DNA of 64,000 nt from Marinilabilia salmonicolor (GTDB taxonomy: Bacteria; Bacteroidota; Bacteroidia; Bacteroidales; Marinilabiliaceae): the NCBI RefSeq assembly GCF_003003035.1, contig NZ_PVTS01000006.1, positions 124,001 through 188,000 of the forward strand. Reading direction: 5' to 3'. This document shows, piece after piece, positions 1 through 8,834 of the stretch (the first letter of the stretch is position 1; each line of letters starts with the position of its first letter). The notes beneath the pieces were generated by a model. The model was not told where the DNA came from and did no database searches. It saw only the letters and a list, made by a program, of their open reading frames with translations. The position numbers and the translations under genes were made by a program.

Positions 1-1
1 A

Positions 2-1183
2 CCGGTATTTATTGCAGACGATATCTGGTTTGAATCCTCGCACCGGGAACTGAATTTTCCCAGAACCGGCAGGTTAAGGAAGCAGTTTCTTGCAGAGTCA
101 CTGGCCGATTTAAAGAAAACACTCGATGAATATGGCAGCACACTCTATATCTTTAAAGGAGATACGGCAGCCATTCTCAGAAAAATTATCCGGCACACCG
201 GGAGCTCAAAAATAGTAGCACAACGCGAGATCGCAAGTGAAGAGACAACCATTGAGAGTCGCATAAACCAAAACATACCGCTTGAGTTACATTGGGGAAG
301 TATGCTTTACCAACCCGATCAGGTTGATTTTCCGGTAGAAAAATCGCCGTTCTATTATACCAAATTCAAAAACAAAGTTCTTAACCAACCATTTATTCCA
401 TCACCTCATGACACTCCGGAAGAGGGTGAACTCAGAAGATTATCAAAAATGTCTTTGCCCCCCGGTTTAACAGAGCTTGACTTGAATGAATGGATGAAGC
501 CGGATATAACAGGGCTTTTCAAAGGTGGAGAAAGCAATGCGCTTGAAAGAATGCGGGAGTATATAAGCTCAGGAGGTGCTGCCCATTATGCCGACACCCG
601 AAATCAATTTGAAGGAGCCAATTTTAGCAGCTTTCTGGCTCCCTGGCTGGCCAATGGTGCTTTATCACCAAGACTCCTTTACCAACATCTGCATAAAGAA
701 AAGGAAAAGCACCCTGAATATTCAGAAAGCTTTAACACACTTACAGAACAACTCATATGGAGGGATAATTTCAGATTTCTCTTTTTGCGTTACGGAAATA
801 AATTCTTTGCCACCAACGGACTCCGAAAACCTCCCCATGGGATGTACAACGACTATGAAGCCTTTGAGATGTGGAAATCCGGTCAAACAGGGCAACCCAT
901 AATTGATGCACTCATGCACGAACTTAAAAAGACCGGTTTTATGAGTAACCGCGGCCGAATGCTTGTCAGCTTCTATCTTGCCAAAGAATTAAAGGTAAAC
1001 TGGCAATGGGGCGCTGCCTGGTTCGAGTCCTTGCTCATCGACTATGATGTTTACAGCAATTATGGAAACTGGGCATATCAGAGTGGTCGGGGAACGGACA
1101 GCCGCGTCAACAGAAAGTTCAATCTGGAAACCCAGACCAAAAAATTTGATCCGCACGGCTCTTTCATTCAAAAATGGAAATGA
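2..1183 (+). CDS. DASH-type cryptochrome/photolyase (5' end outside window)
   Basis: This is the C-terminal 394 residues of a photolyase/cryptochrome-family flavoprotein; the reading frame is open to the window edge, so the start lies upstream. The visible part covers the end of the antenna-binding alpha/beta domain and the complete helical FAD domain. The FAD-domain signature is near the C-terminus: WGAAWFE, then YSNYGNW, then a GRGTDSR segment, as in the DASH subfamily. Family members bind FAD and a pterin and repair cyclobutane pyrimidine dimers, mainly in single-stranded DNA, using blue light. No partner gene is adjacent. DASH rather than class I photolyase is inferred from the segment after YGNW. 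Confidence 0.88.
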   Translation, partial: PVFIADDIWFESSHRELNFPRTGRLRKQFLAESLADLKKTLDEYGSTLYIFKGDTAAILRKIIRHTGSSKIVAQREIASEETTIESRINQNIPLELHWGSMLYQPDQVDFPVEKSPFYYTKFKNKVLNQPFIPSPHDTPEEGELRRLSKMSLPPGLTELDLNEWMKPDITGLFKGGESNALERMREYISSGGAAHYADTRNQFEGANFSSFLAPWLANGALSPRLLYQHLHKEKEKHPEYSESFNTLTEQLIWRDNFRFLFLRYGNKFFATNGLRKPPHGMYNDYEAFEMWKSGQTGQPIIDALMHELKKTGFMSNRGRMLVSFYLAKELKVNWQWGAAWFESLLIDYDVYSNYGNWAYQSGRGTDSRVNRKFNLETQTKKFDPHGSFIQKWK

Positions 1184-1206
1184 TCCCGGGTTGTTGACTT
1201 TCTTGT

Positions 1207-1214
1207 TATATTTG
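1207..1214 (+). promoter_or_regulatory. Bacteroidota -7 promoter element (TATATTTG)
   Basis: TATATTTG matches the TAnnTTTG -7 consensus and lies 28 bases before the start codon of the small Cys-rich gene. The nearest TTG triplets are only 10-13 bases upstream, closer than usual, so only the -7 half is convincing. Confidence 0.35.
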
Positions 1215-1242
1215 CACCCGTCAAAACACAAGAAACATCCCA

Positions 1243-1437
1243 ATGAGTGAACAAAAAAACATCATGCAGGAGTGCTTTGTTTGCAAAAAAGATTTGTCAC
1301 AGAGTCAAAACAAATCTTTCAATGCGCGCACCAACCTTCCGGTTTGTGAAGAATGTAAAGGAACCGATGCTGAAAAAAAAGCCGAAAAAGATGCGCTTGA
1401 TTCACTGGCAGAGGGTTTTGTGTGTGGCTGTATATAA
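1243..1437 (+). CDS. small Cys-rich (zinc-ribbon-like) protein
   Basis: This 64-residue hypothetical protein has two CxxC pairs, CFVCKK at residues 11-14 and CEECKG around 36-39, plus a C-terminal CGC. The spacing of the first two knuckles fits a small zinc ribbon. There is no signal peptide or membrane segment, so it is probably cytosolic. The ATG is preceded by a TATATTTG -7 element. Its function is not recognised. It stands alone between the cryptochrome gene and a repeat of family A. Confidence 0.6.
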   Translation: MSEQKNIMQECFVCKKDLSQSQNKSFNARTNLPVCEECKGTDAEKKAEKDALDSLAEGFVCGCI

Positions 1438-1495
1438 TTTTTCTACAAATACTGTATTTTCTGACAAATTCAGGAAGTCAATAAAGCCTCTTTAA

Positions 1496-1656
1496 AGTCC
1501 GTCTATAAACTAAGCAAAATTTGGTTTTGGTCATGTGTTTGTCAAGAAAGTGCCAGTTACAAGGCTTGCGAAGCCCGAAAACACGCAGTTTACTCGGGTA
1601 AATGAGTAATTTTCGGGCAAGCGTAACGCAGTAAATGGTACTTTATAGACAAACAC
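1496..1656. repeat. family A structured repeat, copy A1
   Basis: This is a 161-bp dispersed element. The ends are AGTCCGTCTATAAA on the left and TTTATAGACAAACACT on the right. Inside is a long imperfect hairpin: the basal arms AGTGCCAGTTAC and GTAAATGGTACT pair, the upper arms CCCGAAAA and TTTTCGGG pair, and the tip is AGTTTACT...GTAAATGAGT. It fills the gap between two convergent genes and ends 3 bases from the stop codon of the minus-strand gene. Confidence 0.85.
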
Positions 1657-1659
1657 TCT

Positions 1660-2457
1660 TTAATTACCGGGTAAAACCATCCCTTCACCCTCAATATCTT
1701 TTTCCAGAAATTCCGGTTGGCCATAATAATAAATTCTGCCATTGCCCGAAATCCTGGTACTCAAGCGACCTGTCACGTTACAAAGTACCAAGCCGCTGCC
1801 GAGCAATTCAATCTCAGCATCTGTCATCAACAAATCCCGCAGATCAATTTTACCCGAACCTTCCAACAACAAATCCCCGGAACCCGAAGCACCGGAAAAT
1901 AAAACATTTCCACTACCCTGCTGATGCACATTTAACTGATTAAAAATGCCGGTTATCTCAACATTGGTACTTCCATCGGAGTACAACTCAAAAATGTCGC
2001 ATCTTAATGTATCCGTTGTACGCACTTTCGAAACACCAAAAACAGAGAATTTCAATCGATCGAGCACCAGAGAATCAGTCTTTAGTAAGCCGCCACTGAC
2101 AGTTTCTGCAGATAAAAATTCTCCGGGATAATAAACAGTTAGCATCACCCGCTCACGGGCCTGTATATCAAAATTTGTCCTGGTCCCTATCAAAAGTTGA
2201 TTATCTACTACTTCTGTGGAAACATAAGCTATCAAGTTAGAATCAGTTTCAATGAGCACTTTGTGACGCTCTCCGCTGCGTAAAATCACTTCAAAATCTG
2301 AACTTTCAAGCAAGACTTCATTAAAGACCGACAAATTGCGTTCTTCCTGTTTCAGATTGCCATCCCCGACCACATCTATGGTCAGCAACTCATCACAGGA
2401 AGAAACAATCATCAACAAGATAAAAAGCCCGATATTGCGAATAACATGTTTAGCCAT
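1660..2457 (-). CDS. GIN-domain (DUF2807-like) lipoprotein
   Basis: This is a predicted lipoprotein of 265 residues with a signal peptide and lipobox VSSC (Cys21). The rest resembles the head GIN domain (DUF2807) of Bacteroidota: repetitive beta-strand segments rich in G, S and N (GSGNVLFSG, GSGKIDLRD, GSGLVLCNV, GNGRIYYYG) that should form a single-stranded beta-helix-like fold. Function in the family is poorly known; an envelope or adhesin-like role is only suggested. An ATG seven codons further upstream would overlap the preceding gene, so the start giving a clean signal peptide was chosen. It follows the YdcF-like gene by 7 bases and is probably co-transcribed with it. Confidence 0.8.
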   Translation of the reverse strand: MAKHVIRNIGLFILLMIVSSCDELLTIDVVGDGNLKQEERNLSVFNEVLLESSDFEVILRSGERHKVLIETDSNLIAYVSTEVVDNQLLIGTRTNFDIQARERVMLTVYYPGEFLSAETVSGGLLKTDSLVLDRLKFSVFGVSKVRTTDTLRCDIFELYSDGSTNVEITGIFNQLNVHQQGSGNVLFSGASGSGDLLLEGSGKIDLRDLLMTDAEIELLGSGLVLCNVTGRLSTRISGNGRIYYYGQPEFLEKDIEGEGMVLPGN

Positions 2458-2464
2458 GGTAAAT

Positions 2465-3227
2465 TCAAATATATCCATTCACTTTGTACATTACAATGCC
2501 TGCCCATTCTCTGAAAAGAGTACTCCATGATTCCAATACACCTGCAGAGGGAATAATATAATCTTTCCATTTTAGCGGACGCGTACTTCCTATCGGATCA
2601 GCCGGAAAAGTTTCAACGTTAAATCCCTGCTTCTCAAAACAGGCACGGGCACGTGGCATATGAAAAGACGAAGTTACAAGAATTATATTGGCGGATACCT
2701 GCATCTCCTTAAAAACTTTCGCAGCATTTAAAGCATTTTCATAGGTATTTCTCGATTCAGACTCTGTCAAAATATTTCCGGAATGGAGGCCTGTCTCTTC
2801 AAGATATTCCTTCCACATCAGAGCTTCGGGCTTTTGCTTATCAAACAATGTCCCCAATCCTCCGGAAATGATCAGCGTATCAGCAACTCCTGTTTTGAGC
2901 AAATAGAAAGCCTGCCAAAAACGATCAGCACTCTGATTAAAACGTGGCAAGCCGTTATGCTGATTCTCACTCAGCATTCCTCCCAACACCACAACAATCC
3001 GGTTGTTTCCTGATAAATCCGAAACCTCCACAGGCGTTGACTCCCAAAGTCGCACCACTCCCTGAAACAAAGCAGAGTTGGAAAACAACAACAGAATACC
3101 TACTGCTGTAAAGTGAATAATTCTCCGAACCCTTTTTTTAAAAAAAAAGACCCGCCAACAAAAGAAGGAACACCCAAACCAACGGCGAAAAAAGTACGTT
3201 AAAAATTTTGGAAAGAATGAAGAACAT
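2465..3227 (-). CDS. YdcF/ElyC/SanA-type DUF218 envelope protein, apparently frameshifted
   Basis: The C-terminal 200 residues are a DUF218 domain of the YdcF/ElyC/SanA group: VVVLGG near the start, LIISGG, ESESRNTYENA, and VTSSFHMPRA. The start expected for this family, a hydrophobic stretch beginning MFFILSKIFNVLFSP, is encoded just upstream but in another frame. The two parts meet at a T9A7 tract on the coding strand (plus-strand 3133-3148). Removing one T restores a single frame with two N-terminal membrane segments. Family members are inner-membrane proteins linked to envelope integrity. The slip could be a real mutation, ribosomal or polymerase slippage, or an assembly error. A family C repeat abuts the start codon and replaces the natural leader. 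Confidence 0.7.
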
Positions 3228-3362
3228 AATAGATCGTTAGATTTTTAGAAGTCAGAGGTTAAAGAAATCGTACAACACTGAAATTCTTAATTTTACAAAA
3301 ACAATTCGGTAGGTATTAAAACCTTAACTTTCAGAGTTTTGGAAAAGTTTAACGGACTATTG
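3227..3362. mobile_element. family C MITE, copy C1, with AGAACA target duplication
   Basis: This is a 136-bp element with imperfect terminal inverted repeats; the left end reads TAATAGATCGTTAG and the right end TTTAACGGACTATTG. It is flanked directly by AGAACA on both sides (3221-3226 and 3363-3368). A second copy of the same length lies at 53741-53876. It has no coding capacity, so it would need a transposase from elsewhere. Confidence 0.78.
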
Positions 3363-3463
3363 AGAACATGAACACGATAATTTTAATCAAAAATACAAAA
3401 AATAATAAAACCCAACATGGCCGTCAAAACTTTTGCATATTTGTATAAATAAAACCAACAACC

Positions 3464-3978
3464 ATGGATTTTAAACCTCTAATGCAAACAAGACATTCCG
3501 TTCGAAGTTTCAGGAATGAACTGCTTTCGGAAGAACTGCTCAATGAGTACTGGAAGCGGGACGACTTGCCCCAACAGCGGTCAATAAGCAGCCTTTCATT
3601 TTCATTGTGGTCAATGAAGCGGAAAAACTTAAAGAACTTCACGAAGCTTATCCACGTGAATGGTTCAGAAAAGCCCCTCAGGTCATTGTCATTTGTGGAG
3701 ATCATGAGACTGCATGGAAGCGTGGAAACGACGGGAAAGACCATACCGATATCGATGTGGCCATTGCCACTGATCACATCACACTGCGAGCAGCAGAATT
3801 AGGGCTGGGAACCTGCTGGGTATGCAATTTTGAACCATCAAAGGTGGTAAAAGCACTCAGCCTCCCCGGACACATTGAACCGGCAGTGTTGTTGCCGATT
3901 GGAAGGCCCGAAGAGGCTGAGATACCTCCAAAAAAGCGAAAACCGCTAACTGATCTGGTCAGATTTAACGGATATTAA
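3464..3978 (+). pseudogene. nitroreductase-family protein, frameshifted
   Basis: The gene starts well with RHSVRSF, the N-terminal FMN-binding segment of nitroreductases. Near base 3547 the frame breaks. The expected continuation, EAGRLAPTAVNKQPF, is intact in the next frame and runs through GLGTCWVCNF to a PIGRPEE motif and the stop. One missing G in GAG(G)TACTGG explains the break. A complete protein would have about 171 residues, normal for the small single-domain nitroreductases that reduce nitro compounds or quinones with NAD(P)H. The 3' end overlaps the convergent outer-membrane gene by 14 bases. This is the second frameshift within 500 bases, so a local sequence error is possible. Confidence 0.75.
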
Positions 3979-4969
3979 TACCGACACCGGCTGTCAACAC
4001 CGAATAGTCGGCAACAGTATAATCAGCATGTAAGGCCAGGAATCCGAGGCGTAGCCGGAGCCCTGCATTAAAATCAATGCCAGAAGTTTTGTATCCCAAT
4101 GTGAAGGGATCGGTAAAAGTCTTCTGATACGATTCCACATTCACGTCATATTGACCATTTACAGAAAAATCACTATTGGCAGAGCCATACCCTACACCTG
4201 TATAAATGGCTATCACAGGGAAATTAGCCCCTACCAGCAGACGCGAGGTAAAAGCACCGGAAGAGATATCCAATGCTCCATCAGTCACTTCAACCTGTGG
4301 AGTTCCCGGGATATCCGTAGAACTGTCAAAACTGGTATATCCCGCCAAAAGTGAAAGCTGAAGAAACGGAACCCTTTTCACAAAAGGGATGTAATCTTTT
4401 AAACTGTGCTTCACCCCAAACCCGAGTACACTCACTTCTCCGGCATCACCAAATTTCATTTTGGGAACCACACGGGCCATCACTTCGGTATTGAAAGGCA
4501 AACCAACAGCTGCCTGAAGCATGGGCAATGGTAATTTGTCGTTTCCGGAACCGTTGGGCAAAACAAATTGAACACCTTCGCTATCACCACCAACAGGTGA
4601 AATAGAAGGACGTGAATCCATTTCACCCGCAACTGTAGGCGCAATTCCGTCGCCTGACACACTTACATTCGACAAACCTATATTATTCGCATCAAAAGTT
4701 TTTGCAGAAGAAGGTGCCACTGAGTTCATGACACTAAAAGTAAGATCAAAACCACCCAGCTTGTGTACCTTAGCAGTATTATACCAGCCTGCATTCAGAG
4801 ATGTGCCTAACATCTCGCCATATGGGCGCAAATAGGATTTTGTCAACACTTCGGCATTTGCCTTCCCTGCCTGAAAAAAATCACGCAATGGCTCCTGCGC
4901 CATTGTTGCAATACTCAGAGAGCCTGCAACCACCACCATTAAAGTTCTCTTCAACAAATTCATAAACAT
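3965..4969 (-). CDS. predicted outer-membrane beta-barrel protein (DUF6588-like)
   Basis: This 334-residue protein has an N-terminal signal peptide ending near TMAQ (residues 21-24). The second half is built from alternating amphipathic strands ending in G-x-N-I-R, a typical barrel terminus, with strand pairs such as LQLSLLAGYTSF, SRLLVGANFPVIAIYTGVGYG and LRLRLGFLALHADY. The pattern resembles a family of Bacteroidota outer-membrane proteins of unknown function (DUF6588), but this match is from memory. No partner is adjacent. It overlaps the convergent nitroreductase 3' end by 14 bases. Confidence 0.7.
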   Translation of the reverse strand: MFMNLLKRTLMVVVAGSLSIATMAQEPLRDFFQAGKANAEVLTKSYLRPYGEMLGTSLNAGWYNTAKVHKLGGFDLTFSVMNSVAPSSAKTFDANNIGLSNVSVSGDGIAPTVAGEMDSRPSISPVGGDSEGVQFVLPNGSGNDKLPLPMLQAAVGLPFNTEVMARVVPKMKFGDAGEVSVLGFGVKHSLKDYIPFVKRVPFLQLSLLAGYTSFDSSTDIPGTPQVEVTDGALDISSGAFTSRLLVGANFPVIAIYTGVGYGSANSDFSVNGQYDVNVESYQKTFTDPFTLGYKTSGIDFNAGLRLRLGFLALHADYTVADYSVLTAGVGINIR

Positions 4970-5182
4970 AGATTTTCAAAATTACTTCTTACCAGCCAAC
5001 AATTTATATAGCCGACCCTTTATATGAGTTTTTTCTACGATAATATGTCCATCCGGTTTCGTTGAAACCAGAATTTTCTTCTTTACTTAAAGAAACGGCA
5101 TCAACTCTGATTTGTTTTTTAAACCTTTACAATTTTTTAAAGATTTTTCATCTACCCTCCCTTAAATGATTAGCCAGGCAGG

Positions 5183-5300
5183 ATGTAAACAAGGCTGAAA
5201 GGTTGAGGGCGAAGCAGTCAGGGTGTGAGATCCCCCACCGCCCCCTCTCTTATTGGTCGCACCAAAACCAATAAGGAGCTTAAGTTGTAGGTGACAGCCA
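5183..5300. repeat. family D repeat, degenerate copy D1 (in gap 4970-5398)
   Basis: The 429-bp gap before the peptidase gene holds a worn copy of family D. It begins GTAAACAAGGCTGAAAGG and has a central hairpin TTATTGGT...ACCAATAA. The usual right tail is largely lost. No gene or clear promoter was seen in the rest of the gap. Confidence 0.5.
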
Positions 5301-5398
5301 TTGATTTTCATCATAATTTTAAACCCGCCTAATTATTAAAATTGCCATTTAATAACAGGACATTCTACCATTAAGAATTATTACAAATAATACACCCC

Positions 5399-7522
5399 AT
5401 GAAAAGATCAAATATTATTATCTTCGCAGTGTTTACAAGTATTGCGTTTATGAATATTGCATGTAAAAATAAATCTGATATGGCCGATAATAATCCCCTA
5501 TTAAAATCATTTAACACACCGCACCAGACAGCCCCGTTTGACCAACTGACAGAAGAGCACTTCATGCCTGCTTTTGAAAAAGCATTAAAAGATGGCAGGG
5601 CTGACATTCAGGAAATTATCAACACCCCGGAAGGACCAACGTTTGAAAACACCATTGAAAAAATGGAAAAGGCAGCAGAACTTCTGGGACGTATCAGCAG
5701 CATCTTTTTTAATCTCAATTCTGCCGAAACCAACGACAAAATACAAAGCATTGCCCGCGAGGTTTCCCCGATGCTCTCTGATTTCTCCAACGACATCTGG
5801 CTCAACGAAAAACTTTTTGAGCGTGTAAAACAAGTGTATGAAGCACATAAAAACGCTTCATCACTGACAGATGAGCAAATGAAACTTCTGGAAAATACCT
5901 ACAAAGGATTTGCCCGACGAGGTGCTTTGCTTAACGGAAAAGACAAGGAACGGTACCGTGAAATTTCATCTGAATTATCCAGACTTTCTCTTCAATTCGG
6001 AGAAAATGTACTTGCAGAAACCAATGGTTTTCAGCTTCACATTACGGATGAGAAGGACTTATCTGGTCTGCCTGGTGATGCCATTGAAGCTGCAGCACAA
6101 AGAGCCCAAAAGGAAAATAAAGAAGGCTGGATTTTCACACTTCACATCCCCAGTTATCTCCCATTTATGAAATATGCGGATAACCGGGAATTGCGGGAAA
6201 GAATGTTCAGAGCTTATACTTCACGGGGAAATACCGGAAATGATCGCGACAACAATGAGATCATCAAAAAAACAGTGGCTCTAAGAATGGAAAGAGCCGC
6301 TTTGCTTGGCCATAAAAACCATGCCGATTATGTGTTGACCGAAAGAATGGCCAAAAGCCCTGCCAGGGTGGAAAACTTCCTGAATGAATTACTGGAAGCC
6401 TCTCTGCCCTTCGCACAGAAAGAGGTGAAAGAAGTTGAAGAGTTTGCCAAAAAAGAAGGATTTGATGGTCAACTGCAACGATGGGATTTTGCCTATTATT
6501 CAGAAAAACTTAAAACAGCCAGATTTAATGTGAGTGATGAAATGACCAAACCCTATTTCCAGTTGGAAAAGGTCAAACAGGGCATTTTTGATCTTACCAA
6601 CAGGCTTTACGGACTTACATACAAAGAAAATAAAGAAATTCCCGTTTACCACGAAGAGGTTCAGGCTTATGAAGTCTTTGATGAAGACGGTTCTTTCCTC
6701 TCTGTTCTTTATTTGGATTTCTTTCCGCGCGAAGGTAAACAGGGAGGTGCATGGATGACCTCCTACCGCGAGCAATACAAAGAGAACGGAGAAGATGTAC
6801 GTCCGCACATCTCTGTGGTAACCAATTTTACACGTCCCACCTCCACAAAACCTTCATTACTCACCTACAACGAGGTAACCACCTTCCTCCATGAATTTGG
6901 ACATGCTCTGCATGGAATGTTGAGCGATGTAACTTACGAAAGCATGGCCGGAACATCGGTTTACCGCGATTTTGTTGAGCTTCCTTCCCAGATTATGGAA
7001 AACTGGGCACAACAAAAAGAGTGGCTCCATGATGTGGCGAAGCATTACGAAACCGGAGGCCCCATCCCCGGTGAGCTGGTGGATAACATCATTGCTGCCG
7101 GTAATTTCCAAAGCGGGTATGCCACCGTTCGTCAGTTAAGTTTCGGAATGAACGACATGGCCTGGCACACCATCGAAGAGCCAATCAACCAGGAAGTGGC
7201 ACAATTCGAGAAAGATGCCATGGAACGCACCGAATTGTTTCCTGAGGTGGAAGGTAGTTGCATGAGCACTGCTTTCGGCCACATCTTCGACGGGGGTTAT
7301 GCCGCTGGTTATTACGGATACAAATGGGCTGAAGTACTGGATGCCGACGCTTTTGACATGTTTCTGCAAAATGGTATCTTTGATAAAACCACAGCACAGA
7401 AGTTCAGGGAAAATATCCTTTCTAAAGGTGGAACCCAAGACCCCATGAAACTTTATGTTTCTTTCAGAGGCCATGAGCCATCGATAGAACCTTTATTGAA
7501 ACGAAACGGGCTTAAACAATGA
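5399..7522 (+). CDS. dcp: M3-family peptidyl-dipeptidase (Dcp), lipoprotein
   Basis: This 707-residue zinc metallopeptidase belongs to family M3. The active-site helix carries HEFGH at residues 498-502, followed by the third zinc ligand region ELPSQIMENW. The C-terminal AFGHIF...YAAGYYGYKWAEV block is typical of Dcp/oligopeptidase A. Dcp removes dipeptides from peptide C-termini. An N-terminal signal with Cys22 in NIAC predicts a lipoprotein facing the periplasm, which is common for Bacteroidota Dcp. Length is normal. The stop codon sits inside the first unit of a heptamer-repeat tract. Confidence 0.93.
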   Translation: MKRSNIIIFAVFTSIAFMNIACKNKSDMADNNPLLKSFNTPHQTAPFDQLTEEHFMPAFEKALKDGRADIQEIINTPEGPTFENTIEKMEKAAELLGRISSIFFNLNSAETNDKIQSIAREVSPMLSDFSNDIWLNEKLFERVKQVYEAHKNASSLTDEQMKLLENTYKGFARRGALLNGKDKERYREISSELSRLSLQFGENVLAETNGFQLHITDEKDLSGLPGDAIEAAAQRAQKENKEGWIFTLHIPSYLPFMKYADNRELRERMFRAYTSRGNTGNDRDNNEIIKKTVALRMERAALLGHKNHADYVLTERMAKSPARVENFLNELLEASLPFAQKEVKEVEEFAKKEGFDGQLQRWDFAYYSEKLKTARFNVSDEMTKPYFQLEKVKQGIFDLTNRLYGLTYKENKEIPVYHEEVQAYEVFDEDGSFLSVLYLDFFPREGKQGGAWMTSYREQYKENGEDVRPHISVVTNFTRPTSTKPSLLTYNEVTTFLHEFGHALHGMLSDVTYESMAGTSVYRDFVELPSQIMENWAQQKEWLHDVAKHYETGGPIPGELVDNIIAAGNFQSGYATVRQLSFGMNDMAWHTIEEPINQEVAQFEKDAMERTELFPEVEGSCMSTAFGHIFDGGYAAGYYGYKWAEVLDADAFDMFLQNGIFDKTTAQKFRENILSKGGTQDPMKLYVSFRGHEPSIEPLLKRNGLKQ

Positions 7523-7642
7523 ACAATGAGCAATTAACAATGATCAATAATCAATGATCAATTTGGTAATTGATAACTGATAATTGGTAATTGATAACTG
7601 GTAATTGATAACTGATAATTGATAACTGATAATTGATAATTT
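7517..7642. repeat. heptanucleotide tandem tract (18 units)
   Basis: Eighteen consecutive 7-nt units run without a slip. The series starts CAATGAA, CAATGAG, CAATTAA and drifts into ATAACTG, ATAATTG and GTAATTG. Units differ by one or two bases. The dcp stop codon lies in the first unit, and the last unit ends 6 bases before the next start codon. Confidence 0.9.
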
Positions 7643-7648
7643 AAAAAG

Positions 7649-8212
7649 ATGACTACCATCCACATCAAAAATATGGTTTGTCCACGCTGTATCATGGCAG
7701 TAAGGGATCTGCTCACCGAAATGGGACTTACCCCCCTTTCGGTGGAACTTGGTGTGGCCGAAGTTGAAGAAGAACTTTCTGAGGATACCATCTCTGAACT
7801 TACCGAAAAGCTTGAATCCATTGGTTTTGAAAGAATTGAAGACCGCAACAAACAGATGGTGGATAAGGTTAAAACCATGGTCATAGAAAAAATCCATCAC
7901 GACAAATTGCATCAAGGCTTTAACTGGTCCAGATGGATGTCCGATAAAATTCATCACGATTACAAATTTCTGAGTCATCTCTTCTCATCTTTGGAAGGCA
8001 TTACCATCGAACAATTCATCATTCGCCAGAAAATTGAAAAAGTGAAGGAACTCATTGCCTACAACCAGATGAATTTCTCAGAAATAGCCTATGCCATGGG
8101 ATATAGCAGTCCTGCACACATGTCGAACCAGTTCCGGAAAATCACCGGAATGGCTCCGGGAGACTTCAAAAAGCTCAGAAAACCAACCCGAAAGGGTATA
8201 GATAACTTGTAA
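7649..8212 (+). CDS. HMA-like/AraC-family fusion regulator
   Basis: This 187-residue protein joins an N-terminal HMA-like metal-binding domain (residues 1-70, C11-P-R-C14 in the first loop) to a C-terminal AraC-type DNA-binding domain (about 85-180, two helix-turn-helices, with EIAYAMGYSSPAHMSNQFRK as the second). The CxxC loop suggests copper or another soft metal as effector. The architecture recurs in Bacteroidota, and copper-efflux control is a reasonable inference since copA lies 6 kb downstream. No membrane segment is present. The start is the ATG just after the heptamer tract; no strong ribosome-binding site is visible. Confidence 0.82.
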   Translation: MTTIHIKNMVCPRCIMAVRDLLTEMGLTPLSVELGVAEVEEELSEDTISELTEKLESIGFERIEDRNKQMVDKVKTMVIEKIHHDKLHQGFNWSRWMSDKIHHDYKFLSHLFSSLEGITIEQFIIRQKIEKVKELIAYNQMNFSEIAYAMGYSSPAHMSNQFRKITGMAPGDFKKLRKPTRKGIDNL

Positions 8213-8326
8213 CCGGAAAAAATTCAGGCACATCAATGACTTGTTCTAACGTACCTTATACATAGTGCTTGCCCAAAAAGTCCAATTTCAGCGTTACGCC
8301 CTTTCTGAAAACAGTTATTTACGAAA

Positions 8327-8430
8327 TGTAAACAGACTGAAAGCCTGATAGCAACTGCCTGAAGCGCTTCCCCAGGTTATTGCTTAAAGAACTTTGACGG
8401 TTTAAAAACGCACCAACATTATTTATTCCC
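8327..8430. repeat. family D repeat, truncated copy D2 (in gap 8213-8834)
   Basis: It starts GTAAACAGACTGAAAGCCTG and keeps the right tail (CCCAGGTTATTGCTTAAAGA, then TTTAAAAACGCACCAACATT). The central hairpin found in D3 and D4 is missing. The rest of the 622-bp gap holds only the inverted repeat and promoter listed next. Confidence 0.65.
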
Positions 8431-8646
8431 TAATAGGAAAAGCCTCTCTTTTGACAGGATTGGATTATTGACTTCCTCGAACTTCGTTTCATAAATTATC
8501 TATAACGATGTTTTAGCACAAATAAAATTAAGGAACTGCAAGTGGAATTAATTTCTATAACATAAATCCTCTCACCCCACCTCTCCATTTTAACACACAT
8601 TAACTTTCATCAATCACGGACCTTTTTCAAATCCCTTTTCCAGAAC

Positions 8647-8700
8647 AAAAATACTGCAAAGGTTACCGCAAACGATTGCGGTAACCTTTGCAGTATTTTT
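8647..8700. promoter_or_regulatory. 25-bp perfect inverted repeat with LacI-type operator core
   Basis: Two perfectly complementary 25-base arms (8647-8671 and 8676-8700) flank a 4-base centre. The middle reads CCGCAAACGATTGCGG, matching the GCAA-x-CG-x-TTGC pattern of LacI-family operators. Outside the core the symmetry continues through GGTTACC and TGCAAA. It lies about 50 bases upstream of the amylase promoter. The outer A/T arms could also act as a bidirectional terminator in RNA. Confidence 0.6.
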
Positions 8701-8722
8701 TCCTATAAAATTGACTATCACC

Positions 8723-8754
8723 TTGTTTTATTTGTTAAAAAGTTTCTAATTTTG
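8723..8754 (+). promoter_or_regulatory. promoter of the amylase operon
   Basis: A TTG (8723-8725) and TAATTTTG (8747-8754) are separated by 21 bases, fitting the Bacteroidota -33/-7 pattern. The predicted leader of roughly 75 bases is AT-rich. Confidence 0.6.
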
Positions 8755-8834
8755 TATATAAATCCAAGATTCAGGACTATTAGATTTACCTGATTTTAAA
8801 CTTACATTTTTTAACAAACCAAAATTCTTACATT

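Noticed and set aside
7544-7978. Minus-strand open frame opposite the HMA-AraC gene
   Set aside because: It ends in repetitive residues from the heptamer tract and is antisense to a well-supported gene.
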